Shown in pieces: positions 23,879-32,781 of a stretch of 64,000 nt of DNA. Source of the stretch: Sphingobacteriaceae bacterium GW460-11-11-14-LB5. Its GTDB lineage: Bacteria > Bacteroidota > Bacteroidia > Sphingobacteriales > Sphingobacteriaceae. A program made the position numbers and the translations under genes. The first letter of the stretch is position 1; the number at the start of each line of letters is the position of its first letter. The DNA is taken from assembly GCA_002151545.1 (NCBI GenBank), contig CP021237.1, positions 5,952,001 through 6,016,000 on the forward strand, given 5' to 3'. The notes beneath the pieces are model-generated. The model saw only the letters and a program-made list of their open reading frames with translations, did no database searches and was not told the origin of the DNA.

Positions 23879-25414
23879 ATGAAACCCTACCTGCAACTTT
23901 TCGATTTTTCTAAGAAAGTAAATTATAAAACTGAAATTCTTGCAGGTTTAACGGTAGCCATGACCATGATTCCCGAATCACTATCATTTGCTATCCTTGC
24001 GGGTTTCCCTCCCTTAACAGGTTTATACGCTGCTTTTATTATGGGTTTGGTTACGGCCATTTTAGGCGGCAGGCCGGGATTGGTTTCCGGTGGGGCAGGT
24101 GCAACGGTAATTGTACTGATTGCTTTAATGAAAACCCAGGGCATAGAATATGTTTTTGCGGCAGTGGCTTTAGCAGGGCTAATCCAGATTATGGTTGGGC
24201 TGTTTAAACTGGGCAAATTTGTGCGGCTGGTTCCGCAGCCCGTCATGTTCGGTTTTGTTAACGGACTGGCGGTTATTATTTTCATGTCGCAGCTGGAACA
24301 GTTTAAAACCCTTGTTGATGGCCGGATAACCTGGTTAAGCGGTACTCCATTATATGTGATGTTGGCTTTGGTATTACTTACCGTTGCCATAGTGATCATT
24401 CTCCCTAAAATAACCAAAGCGGTTCCAGCCTCGCTGGTGGCCATTATTGTGGTTTTTCTTATCGTTTTATGTTTTGGAATTGATACCAAACTGGTTAAAA
24501 ATATTGCTTCAGTAAACGGTGGTTTTCCTCCATTTCATATTCCGAAGGTACCGCTGAATCTGGATATGCTAAAGATTATTTTCCCCTATTCGCTCATCAT
24601 GGCGGGGGTAGGCTTAACAGAAGGCCTGCTTACCCTGAATCTGGTTGATGAGATTACAGCAAGCAAGGGCAATAGGAACAGAGAGAGTATTGCACAGGGA
24701 ATTGCCAATATTGCAAACGGCTTTTTTACGGGGATGGGGGGCTGCCCGATGATTGCCCAAACGCTGGTTAATCTTTCGGCAGGTGCCAGGGCAAGGTTAT
24801 CGGGTATTATTGCAGCCTTAACCATATTACTTATTATTTTAGTAGGTGCTCCGGTAATAGATCGTGTACCCATGGCGGCATTGGTTGGTGTAATGATGAT
24901 GGTCGCCATTGGCACTTTCGAGTGGATGAGCTTTAAAGTGATTAATAAAATGCCTGCGCAGGATATCATCATTGGTATTCTGGTGGCTGTAATTACAGTT
25001 TGGCTGCATAACCTGGCCCTTGCAGTATTAATAGGGGTAATTCTTTCGGCGCTAGTTTTCGCCTGGGAAAGTTCTAAGCGGATACGTGCCAGTAAACATA
25101 CCGATGCCAGTGGGGTAAAAACCTACGAAATATTCGGTCCGCTGTTTTTTGGATCGATTGCCAATTTTAATGAACTGTTTGATGTGGCCCATGATCCGCA
25201 GCATATTGTAATTGATTTTAAGCACAGCCGTGTTTTTGATATGTCGGGTATTGATGCGCTGAATAAACTAACCGAACGTTACCGTTCGCTTGATAAAAAA
25301 CTCCAGTTAAAGCACCTGAGTAACGACTGTAAGCGCCTACTGAAAAATGCAGATCAGATTATCGAAGTAAACATTATCGAAGATCCCATCTATCAGGTGG
25401 CCACGGAAAGATAG
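23879..25414 (+). CDS. SulP-family anion transporter with STAS domain
   Basis: A 511-aa inner-membrane transporter. The opening LAGLTVAMTMIPESLSFAIL is the SulP signature in TM1-2, followed by GLVSGGAGATVIVLIALM and several further helices up to about residue 390. Residues about 400-505 form the cytoplasmic STAS domain (HIVIDFKHSRVFDMSGIDAL). SulP members carry sulfate, bicarbonate or other anions, usually with protons or sodium. The substrate cannot be read from sequence. It is a single gene bordered by repeats upstream and the large SusCD operon downstream. Confidence 0.9.
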   Translation: MKPYLQLFDFSKKVNYKTEILAGLTVAMTMIPESLSFAILAGFPPLTGLYAAFIMGLVTAILGGRPGLVSGGAGATVIVLIALMKTQGIEYVFAAVALAGLIQIMVGLFKLGKFVRLVPQPVMFGFVNGLAVIIFMSQLEQFKTLVDGRITWLSGTPLYVMLALVLLTVAIVIILPKITKAVPASLVAIIVVFLIVLCFGIDTKLVKNIASVNGGFPPFHIPKVPLNLDMLKIIFPYSLIMAGVGLTEGLLTLNLVDEITASKGNRNRESIAQGIANIANGFFTGMGGCPMIAQTLVNLSAGARARLSGIIAALTILLIILVGAPVIDRVPMAALVGVMMMVAIGTFEWMSFKVINKMPAQDIIIGILVAVITVWLHNLALAVLIGVILSALVFAWESSKRIRASKHTDASGVKTYEIFGPLFFGSIANFNELFDVAHDPQHIVIDFKHSRVFDMSGIDALNKLTERYRSLDKKLQLKHLSNDCKRLLKNADQIIEVNIIEDPIYQVATER

Positions 25415-25558
25415 ATCAATTATTAAGCTTTCTTTTTTATCGGATACATCATCATTGTAGTGAAGCACTTGCTGACTACAATAGCCGAATACCCATCCTC
25501 ATCCCCAAATTAATTATCGGCTTTTAATCTGAATGGCCCACCTGAGATTAAATTTTTT

Positions 25559-25574
25559 ACTAAAACGTTTAAGT
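25559..25574. promoter_or_regulatory. AAACGTTT palindrome, distal copy
   Basis: ACTAAAACGTTTAAGT: outer triplets ACT and AGT are inverted and the core AAACGTTT is perfect. The central CpG palindrome is the usual shape of LacI-family operators. It lies about 220 bp upstream of the proximal copy. Confidence 0.5.
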
Positions 25575-25779
25575 ACTTTAAGAAAATAGCAACATAAATT
25601 CGTTCGATTTATTGTAATTGTTGGCTAAAAATATCCTTATTTACTGTTTTATAGGATGTTAATTTTTTAAAGTATACTGATAATATTTATTTTTTTACCT
25701 GTCTGTTTGACAGTTATTTTAATAGAATTAAATATTATTGTGCTATTTTATAAAAATTTCATAAAAATGACAATATGTT

Positions 25780-25809
25780 ATTAAAACGTTTTAGTATATT
25801 ATATATTTG
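25780..25809 (+). promoter_or_regulatory. Promoter box with AAACGTTT operator, proximal copy
   Basis: TAAAACGTTTTA is a perfect 12-bp palindrome (25782-25793) placed just upstream of TATATTTG (25802-25809), a match to the Bacteroidota -7 consensus TAnnTTTG. A protein bound to the palindrome would cover the -33 region, so repression by a LacI-type regulator is likely; the regulator is not identified. Confidence 0.55.
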
Positions 25810-25952
25810 AGTTAACCAAATACTAAATTTTATGAGAATCCCTAACTATTACTACCGAAGTACCTGTCTTTTTCATCTAGGACATATCTTGCCGTTTCCG
25901 AAAAAATAAGTTTTAGAAATCATTTTTTTACCAATTAAAGATCCATTAAACT

Positions 25953-28900
25953 ATGCGATACTTATGGGCGTGCCTTGTCTTTTTTGCCGCGTTTACGTTA
26001 AACGTTTTACCAGTTTTTTCGGCTGGCAAAAAATTGCATAAAGGCCTTACAACCAATCTTTTTGTTCTGCAGGATACGACTAAAATTAAGTACGTATCGC
26101 CAACAGACTCTTTAAGGAAAGACAGTTTAGAACAAATTAAACTCAAAACAATTTACAACAAATTGTCTGGAGGTGTACGGAAAGATGTTAAAGATCTTTC
26201 GCTGTTTCCTGCTATATCCTTACAGCAAAACCTGAAAGGAAATTATGCAGGTTTATACGTACAGGAACCATCCGGCGAACCCGGCTCAATCCAGAACATG
26301 ATTATCAGGGGCGCGGCGATGCCACTGCTGTCGAAGAAGGATTTATATGCCGTACAACCTTTGGTGGTATTGGATGGAATCCCCTTAATCGGTGAGCATC
26401 CTTTTGCCTTCGATATTCAGCAGTACGATTTTAACCGGATTGGTCCGGCCACTAACCTGCTTGCCGGAATTGATATCAATAACATTGCGTCTGTAGAGGT
26501 ATTGAGCGATTTGGCAGGATCATCCATTTACGGTCCAAGGGGGGTAAACGGTGTGATCGTATTGACTTCAAAAGCAGCTTCGGGCAATTCGAGGAGCATC
26601 AGCTTTAATTCCTATATCGGGATGGTGCAAAAGCCAACGGTAAATACCATTAATGGTAAATATGAAAACGAATTCAGACAGCGCTTCTATGATATTTATA
26701 CCACCAATGGCCGCTATTCTGATGATGAAGAATATCCTGTTTATTTGAGCGACTCGCTTAATAACGTATACAGTGGTAAATCGAACTGGACCGATTTGTA
26801 CTATAAAAACGCAATGATATATGGGATAAATTTTGGCCTGACCGGCGGATCGGACCGTGCGAATTTTAGATTTTCGTTAGGGAATGCAAAAAGCCAGAGT
26901 GTTGCCGATGGTACAGGTTTAGACCGCTACAGCGCCATGTTCAACATCAACATGCGGCCGGTTAAGTGGTTGCTTTTCTCTGCCATGATTAACGGTAACC
27001 GCTTAAACCGCGATAGGAACAGAACACTTAGGGACCGATTTGCACAGATTAATTACTTTCCTGATCTCAGTGCCCCACCTGCACCCAATAAAGATTATTA
27101 CGCCAGCTATTTAAACGAATACAGCAAAGGTTTTGATGACAATAAAACCAACCTGATACAGGGTTATGCCAAATTGGTGGCTACACTGGGCAAGGTTAAA
27201 TTATCGTCGGCTTTTAATGTAGATTATAATGAAGGTTACAGGGATATATTTTATGCCAGAACCTTATTGCAGGGCAATAGCTACGCTTCCAACTATTATG
27301 GCTTTAACCAACGGTTAATGATTGATAATAAAGCATCATACGACTTCAAGCTGAATAACGCGCATGATTTCCATGCAGAGCTGGGCCAGTCGATGATGTG
27401 GGATATTTATAAGTACAACTATGCATATGCTTATAAAGGAGCCAATGATTATATTAAAATTAACTTATTGGATTCTGATCCAAAATTGCCTAACGGTGCT
27501 GATAATCCCAATTACCTGGTGCCAAGGGCATTTCCGAGAGAACTTACCTATCGCTTTTTAGATAAAACAGCAGATAACCTGTTATCATTTTATGGTAAAG
27601 TAAACTACTCGTATAATGATAAGTATTTCTTATCCGGAACATTACGTTTAGATGGATCATCTAACGCGCAACCAAGCAAACGCTGGTTTTATTCTCCGGT
27701 AATCTCGGGAGCATGGAATGTTAAAAACGAATTGTTAAAGGATACCAAACTGGTTGATGATTTAGTTTTAAGGGCAAGTGTTGGCCGTTTAGGCAGAACA
27801 TTTACCTATGATAATTATGCCCAGGGACCACAGTATACCGCATCGGTTGGGTACACTGGTAATTTAACTGTACCCGGATACAACGCCTTCGGTGTGCTTA
27901 CCAGACCCTATTCGTTTGGCTGGGTAGGTTATGGCGTGCCATGGGCCTATTCAGATCAGTTAAATATCGGGGCTGATGTAGCCATGCTGAAAAACCGACT
28001 GCATGTTTCAGTCGATTTTTACACCAAGGCTGATAAAAACCAGTTGATCGGTATTCCATCATATGCAGAATATGGTTACAAACAATCTATAGAAAGCGGA
28101 ATGGATGTGAGCAATACCGGTGTCGATTTATCTATCCACGCATTGGTAATGGCTAAGCATAAATTCACATGGAATTCTTCATTAAATGTTAACCACAATA
28201 GCAACACCTTAAAAGCATTGCCAAGAGGTTTAAATGAAATTATCATCGGAAACAGGTTATTAAGGGTTGGCGAACCGGTAGATCAATACTGGTTGCTGGA
28301 AAATGAGGGCATTTATACTTCTACTTCGCAAGTTCCGGTAGTAAAAGGACAGCCATTAAAATATAACGGACAACCATTAAAAGCCGGCGATCCGAGGTGG
28401 AAAGACCAAAATGGGGATAATGTAATCGACGAAAAAGACAAGGTATTAAAAGGACATTCCTTGCCAACGCTTTCGGGTGGTTTTGATAATGCTTTTACCT
28501 ATGGCAACTGGAGCCTGAGCACCAATTTATACTTCAATTTGGGCAGGAAGCTGATTAACCAGGAAATGGCCAGCCGCTTCGACTTTGTTAACCGCGAAGG
28601 TAATACCGATGTAAGCTCAGTAAAAGAAATTACTTTTTGGGAGAAACGTGGCGATTATAGCAAATATCCGCTATACAATCCATGGAGTACCGTTATTCCT
28701 TACCGTTTAGACCAGGATCTTTTTCTTGAAAATGCCTCATTCCTTAAATTAAGATCGGTATCGGTAGGTTATGAGTTAGGTAATCTGTTGAAGAAAAGGA
28801 ATATAAAGATCAATAAATTCTTTGTTTACGGCGCGGTAAGCAATGTATTTGTCATCACACCATACACCGGACAAGATCCTGAACTGGTGAGCTACGATGG

Positions 28901-28967
28901 CATCGATACCGGCTATGGTCAGCCGATACCAAGAACATACACCTTAGGCGTTAAAATGGAATTATAA
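25953..28967 (+). CDS. SusC/RagA-type TonB-dependent transporter
   Basis: A 1004-aa outer-membrane transporter, first gene of the 18-kb operon. It has a signal peptide (to about residue 24), then an atypical N-terminal stretch of about 50 residues (KKLHKGLTTNLFVLQDTT ...) instead of the CarboxypepD-regulatory domain usual in SusC. The plug lies near 70-210 (NMIIRGAAMPLL, PLVVLDGIPLIG, VEVLSDLAGSSIYGPRGVNGVI). The barrel ends with YTLGVKMEL. It pairs with the SusD-like gene that follows at once. Ligand unknown; presumably an oligosaccharide or another large nutrient. Confidence 0.88.
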   Translation: MRYLWACLVFFAAFTLNVLPVFSAGKKLHKGLTTNLFVLQDTTKIKYVSPTDSLRKDSLEQIKLKTIYNKLSGGVRKDVKDLSLFPAISLQQNLKGNYAGLYVQEPSGEPGSIQNMIIRGAAMPLLSKKDLYAVQPLVVLDGIPLIGEHPFAFDIQQYDFNRIGPATNLLAGIDINNIASVEVLSDLAGSSIYGPRGVNGVIVLTSKAASGNSRSISFNSYIGMVQKPTVNTINGKYENEFRQRFYDIYTTNGRYSDDEEYPVYLSDSLNNVYSGKSNWTDLYYKNAMIYGINFGLTGGSDRANFRFSLGNAKSQSVADGTGLDRYSAMFNINMRPVKWLLFSAMINGNRLNRDRNRTLRDRFAQINYFPDLSAPPAPNKDYYASYLNEYSKGFDDNKTNLIQGYAKLVATLGKVKLSSAFNVDYNEGYRDIFYARTLLQGNSYASNYYGFNQRLMIDNKASYDFKLNNAHDFHAELGQSMMWDIYKYNYAYAYKGANDYIKINLLDSDPKLPNGADNPNYLVPRAFPRELTYRFLDKTADNLLSFYGKVNYSYNDKYFLSGTLRLDGSSNAQPSKRWFYSPVISGAWNVKNELLKDTKLVDDLVLRASVGRLGRTFTYDNYAQGPQYTASVGYTGNLTVPGYNAFGVLTRPYSFGWVGYGVPWAYSDQLNIGADVAMLKNRLHVSVDFYTKADKNQLIGIPSYAEYGYKQSIESGMDVSNTGVDLSIHALVMAKHKFTWNSSLNVNHNSNTLKALPRGLNEIIIGNRLLRVGEPVDQYWLLENEGIYTSTSQVPVVKGQPLKYNGQPLKAGDPRWKDQNGDNVIDEKDKVLKGHSLPTLSGGFDNAFTYGNWSLSTNLYFNLGRKLINQEMASRFDFVNREGNTDVSSVKEITFWEKRGDYSKYPLYNPWSTVIPYRLDQDLFLENASFLKLRSVSVGYELGNLLKKRNIKINKFFVYGAVSNVFVITPYTGQDPELVSYDGIDTGYGQPIPRTYTLGVKMEL

Positions 28968-29001
28968 TATGGAAATAGCTACTCAAAATACATCAATAAC
29001 G

Positions 29002-30516
29002 ATGAAAAATATATTATACGCATTTCTGCTTATTGTAATGGCTTTAACCGGCTGCAATAAAGCGTTAGAAACCGACTCGAGCAGGGTGGTGGGCGAAAAA
29101 AATATGTGGAATACGGTAGAAGATGCCCGTGCCGGAATTCTGGGGGTTTATGCCTTAACCAGAGCCGCACTATCTGACAACAACAGTCACTGGATTTATG
29201 GCGACGTAAGACCAGGTGAATTTACAAGTCCGAAGAGACAGGATTTAAAAGCGGTTATCAGCAACAACTTAAATGCATCTTATCCTGTGGTAGAGTCACT
29301 TTCTGATTGGACCAGGTTTTATGCCATTGTTAATGGTGCTAATGTTTTTCTGGAAAATATTGCGCACGTTAAAGCAACCGATAAACGCTACTCAGATAAT
29401 AACATGACGGTAGATATTGCGCAAGCCAGGTTTTTAAGGGCTTTTGCTTATTTCTACATGGTGCGCATCTGGGGTGATGTTCCTTTTATTATTTCATCAA
29501 ATGAAGGTGCTTTCGAAAATAAAGCCAGAGAAAAACAAGCCAAGGTTTTAGCCTGGGTAGAATCGGAAATATTAAGGGCCGCGGCCGATCTGCCCTATAT
29601 TTATAGTGGAAACGATATTCAGCAACCAGGCGATTATTATAATGAAGGCGGCGGAAGATGGGGGGGCGCTTTAGCGACTAAAGTTACCGCTTATGCTGTG
29701 CTATCGCATGTTGCTGCGTGGAATGCTGATTATGCTAACGTTGCCAAGTATACCAAATTTGTTGAAGATAATTATGGCAGAAGCGGCGGCGGTTTTACCT
29801 CCACTACCGATTTAAGCAACTCTAACGGTTTCTTTTACAATAAAAACAACCGACAGATGTTTGGCTTTAATTCAGATTATGGTCACATTGATGGTTCATC
29901 AACCGGGCATATTGAAGAATTAACCCTTGCAGAGCCCATTATTACCAAGTCGGTTCCTGATATCTATCTGCCAAAAGATTCGATCTTAAAATATTTCAAT
30001 TTACAGAAAGATGAAAGATTCTCTATCGATACATTGGGCCAATCGAAATTCGACAGGTATTTCACTAATTTAAATGGTAAATATCCAATTTTCAGTAAAA
30101 TCAAGGTTATTCAGGGTGGCGGTACCGATCCAAACTTCAGGTATTTTACCAGTGCGTTAATCTTTACCCGTTTAGAAGATATTGTACTGTTAAGGGCCGA
30201 AGCATTATCAGTTTTAGGTGATCAACAGGGTGCCATACTGGAATTAGTGCAGGTAATGAGCAGAAGGGTTACCTCGGGTACTACACTTTCTTTTAACCTG
30301 AGTAGCGACGATATTATTAAAATGATATTCGAAGAAAGACACCGCGAACTATTGGGAGAAGGGCATAGGTGGTACGACTTAATCAGATACAATAAAATTA
30401 AGCAGAACGATGCCAAATTTATGACCCTCATCAATTCGGGTGGGATCTACTGGCCGATATCGCGCAGGCTGATCGCTCAAAACAGTTTATTAACTCAGAA
30501 TCCTTACTGGCGCTAA
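29002..30516 (+). CDS. SusD/RagB-type nutrient-binding lipoprotein
   Basis: A surface lipoprotein of 504 aa from the ATG at 29002. An ATG at 28969 would add 11 residues before the signal and is less likely; from 29002 the lipobox ALTGC puts the Cys at 18. The TPR-like SusD fold is visible in ARFLRAFAYFYMVRIWGDVPFI near 135-156 and in the C-terminal RHRELLGEGHRWYDLIRYNK. It forms the lid of the SusC transporter encoded 34 bp upstream. Confidence 0.88.
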   Translation: MKNILYAFLLIVMALTGCNKALETDSSRVVGEKNMWNTVEDARAGILGVYALTRAALSDNNSHWIYGDVRPGEFTSPKRQDLKAVISNNLNASYPVVESLSDWTRFYAIVNGANVFLENIAHVKATDKRYSDNNMTVDIAQARFLRAFAYFYMVRIWGDVPFIISSNEGAFENKAREKQAKVLAWVESEILRAAADLPYIYSGNDIQQPGDYYNEGGGRWGGALATKVTAYAVLSHVAAWNADYANVAKYTKFVEDNYGRSGGGFTSTTDLSNSNGFFYNKNNRQMFGFNSDYGHIDGSSTGHIEELTLAEPIITKSVPDIYLPKDSILKYFNLQKDERFSIDTLGQSKFDRYFTNLNGKYPIFSKIKVIQGGGTDPNFRYFTSALIFTRLEDIVLLRAEALSVLGDQQGAILELVQVMSRRVTSGTTLSFNLSSDDIIKMIFEERHRELLGEGHRWYDLIRYNKIKQNDAKFMTLINSGGIYWPISRRLIAQNSLLTQNPYWR

Positions 30517-30527
30517 ATAATATTGAT

Positions 30528-31637
30528 ATGAAAAATTTTATAAAATATATTGGTGTGCTAACAATACTCTTGTTATTCACCATCATTTATTCGGCTTGTA
30601 AAAAAAATGGGGGCTATTACGATGTAGAAGATAGCGCTGCACCATTTAATGGAAACATATATGAATATTTAAAAAGTAAACCAGGGGTATACGACTCGTT
30701 AATTGTGGCGGTTGATAGAATGGGTTTGAAGAAAACGCTGACCGATAGTAATGTAACGCTTTTTGCGGTTACCAACCCTAGTTTTCAGTTGGCCTTAAGA
30801 AACTTAAATACCTTAAGAAAACAATCGGATAAGGACCCGCTGTTTTTATCGAATATTGATGGAATACAGTTGGATACCATGGTTTCTTACTACATCATCA
30901 GAGGCGTAAAACCTTCTGATTCTTTAAAACTGCAGGATGGACTTAATTTAACCAGTGTTAAAGTAGGTTATCCCATGCATGCCAAGTCGGTGCGGGGTTC
31001 TGCCTCGGGTGAGGTGGGTGCCGGACCCGAAGTGATTCAGTTTAGCAATACCAAAAAGAGCAAATTTATCAGAAACTGGTCTAGCAGTACCACTGCTTCA
31101 AACAACATCAAAACCAAAAATGGCATTGTGCATGTAATCAGTCCCGATCATATTTTCGGTTTCGATGGCTTTGTTACCCGCTTAACTTTTATTCCACCTC
31201 CGCCAAACTTAATGGTTACCGTGGGTGGTACCTTCTCAGCTAACCGCGAAAACGGTGGTGGACCAACTAGCGGGGAAAACTCTAAAAAAGTGATCGATGG
31301 GGATGATCATACCAAGTTTTTATGCGATTTGCAAGGGTTTTTAACCATGCAGTTTAAACTTAAAACGCCGGAGGTATCTTCTGTTTATACTTTAATATCG
31401 GCAAATGATGCAGTAGAAAGAGATCCGAAAGCCTGGACTTACGAAGGCTCGCAGGATGGTGTAAACTGGACCGAGTTACACCGGGTAAGCAACTTCTTTT
31501 TTGAAGAAAGGTATCAGCAAAAAGTTTTTAGGTGTACCAATACCGTTGCCTACCAGTACTACCGCATCAATATTACGGAGTTAAGAAGTGGAGGTACCTT
31601 CCAGCTTGCAGAATGGACTATAAACAAATCGAAATAG
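30528..31637 (+). CDS. Fasciclin plus discoidin (F5/8 type C-like) lipoprotein
   Basis: A 369-aa surface lipoprotein (lipobox IYSAC, Cys near 24). Residues about 38-210 form a fasciclin domain (IYEYLKSKPGVYDSLIVAVD, VTLFAVTNPSFQLAL). Residues about 230-369 form a discoidin-like beta-sandwich (NSKKVIDGDDHTKFLCDLQG, YTLISANDAVERDPKAWTYE, FQLAEWTINK), a fold that often binds carbohydrate. The C-terminal module is paralogous to that of the gene at 43113-43958. Probably helps capture the operon's ligand. It starts 11 bp after the SusD gene. Confidence 0.8.
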   Translation: MKNFIKYIGVLTILLLFTIIYSACKKNGGYYDVEDSAAPFNGNIYEYLKSKPGVYDSLIVAVDRMGLKKTLTDSNVTLFAVTNPSFQLALRNLNTLRKQSDKDPLFLSNIDGIQLDTMVSYYIIRGVKPSDSLKLQDGLNLTSVKVGYPMHAKSVRGSASGEVGAGPEVIQFSNTKKSKFIRNWSSSTTASNNIKTKNGIVHVISPDHIFGFDGFVTRLTFIPPPPNLMVTVGGTFSANRENGGGPTSGENSKKVIDGDDHTKFLCDLQGFLTMQFKLKTPEVSSVYTLISANDAVERDPKAWTYEGSQDGVNWTELHRVSNFFFEERYQQKVFRCTNTVAYQYYRINITELRSGGTFQLAEWTINKSK

Positions 31638-31674
31638 GGTGATGGGACATAGAAAAAATAAACTAACGAAACTT

Positions 31675-32763
31675 ATGAAGTCAATCGTAAAAATAGAAAT
31701 GGTTGTGGTTTTGTTTGCATTAATCGCTTTTAGCGGATGCAAAAAACTGTACGACCTGCCTGAAGAAAAAGATTACCTAAGTAATAATGTAAACTTTAGC
31801 AATAAAGTATTTGAACCGATTATTGGCAGAACCAACTTAATGGGAGGTTTTAACGGCGATAATTCTACGCAACCCATCACCTTTGAAATTGTAAATGCAC
31901 GTTTTGGTGATGGTAAACCGGTTACCGATATTTTTCAGAAAGTACCCACTTACGTGTTCATTGCGCCATACACCGGCTTGGAAAAAAGTCTGGCAGAAAT
32001 AGAGGCTAAAAGAAAGATAGAAGTACACTCTTTATTCGAGATACGCTCGTCGGGAGAGTTTATCCTTTGGGGCTCATCTACTAACCAGTTAATCAAACCA
32101 AGACCAATTGATAGTACAAACTTCTCTCAGGATACCCGCTTTTTTGATGTGAAAATTAAAAATACTGGTGGCGAACGTTTAATCAGAGATTTACAGATCA
32201 GACCTTTCAGAGAAAGACCTTACGAGCCTTCTAACGATTTTAATGCTTACTCCGGTTTGCCTGCTCCCGATCCTAAATTTCCGCTGGATAAAAAGTTGAG
32301 GGATTATATCCGCCCATATCTAAATAATGTGGTTGGTGCGACAACAAACAAAAATCTGATCAGTAACAACGATCAGAAAGATGTAGTGGTATATATCCGT
32401 CCGTTTACAGGCGGTAATGGTCACTCGCTCCGCATTAAAGCCTTAAATAAGGATTCAGTTGAAATTAATCCTTCTTCCTTTAACGAAACCGTTTGGGATA
32501 AAATGATTCATGGTTTTAACATGCAGAAAACGGATAAATACGTTCAGTATGATGTGGCTTATCCCATTCCATTGGTAGAAATTCCAACTTTTTATGCGCC
32601 GGGAGGATCGAGAGCGAAAGCACAGTTGAGTTACTCCAGGGGGGCTTTTGGTGGTGGCCGTATCATTGCCAATTTCGGGGTCGATTTTGCCATTTACCAG
32701 GCCGGAGATTGGGAAATTGTATTTCACTTCAAAACAGATAATCCAAAGTTTATCAGCGAATAG
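31675..32763 (+). CDS. DUF5007-like lipoprotein
   Basis: The start at 31675 gives a clean lipoprotein signal (MKSIVKIEMVVVLFALIAFSGCKK, Cys at 22; 362 aa); upstream starts at 31639 and 31642 add a basic extension. The mature start LYDLPEEKDYLSNNVNFSNKVFEPIIGRTNLMG matches the DUF5007 pattern seen in Bacteroidota SusCD operons. The remainder is beta-rich. Function unknown; its place between two SusCD pairs suggests a surface glycan-binding or structural role. Confidence 0.7.
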   Translation: MKSIVKIEMVVVLFALIAFSGCKKLYDLPEEKDYLSNNVNFSNKVFEPIIGRTNLMGGFNGDNSTQPITFEIVNARFGDGKPVTDIFQKVPTYVFIAPYTGLEKSLAEIEAKRKIEVHSLFEIRSSGEFILWGSSTNQLIKPRPIDSTNFSQDTRFFDVKIKNTGGERLIRDLQIRPFRERPYEPSNDFNAYSGLPAPDPKFPLDKKLRDYIRPYLNNVVGATTNKNLISNNDQKDVVVYIRPFTGGNGHSLRIKALNKDSVEINPSSFNETVWDKMIHGFNMQKTDKYVQYDVAYPIPLVEIPTFYAPGGSRAKAQLSYSRGAFGGGRIIANFGVDFAIYQAGDWEIVFHFKTDNPKFISE

Positions 32764-32781
32764 GCAATATTTAAAGCTAAT

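Larger units (their letters stand above)
25415..25952. other. Promoter region of the 18-kb SusCD operon
   Basis: Very AT-rich 538-bp non-coding region without a gene. It contains two AAACGTTT-centred palindromes (25559-25574 and 25780-25796) and a -7 box TATATTTG at 25802-25809, listed separately. Confidence 0.65.

Noticed and set aside
23923-24972. Long minus-strand frames antisense to the SulP gene
   Set aside because: Frames of this kind arise from codon bias of a membrane protein; no motif or start signal.
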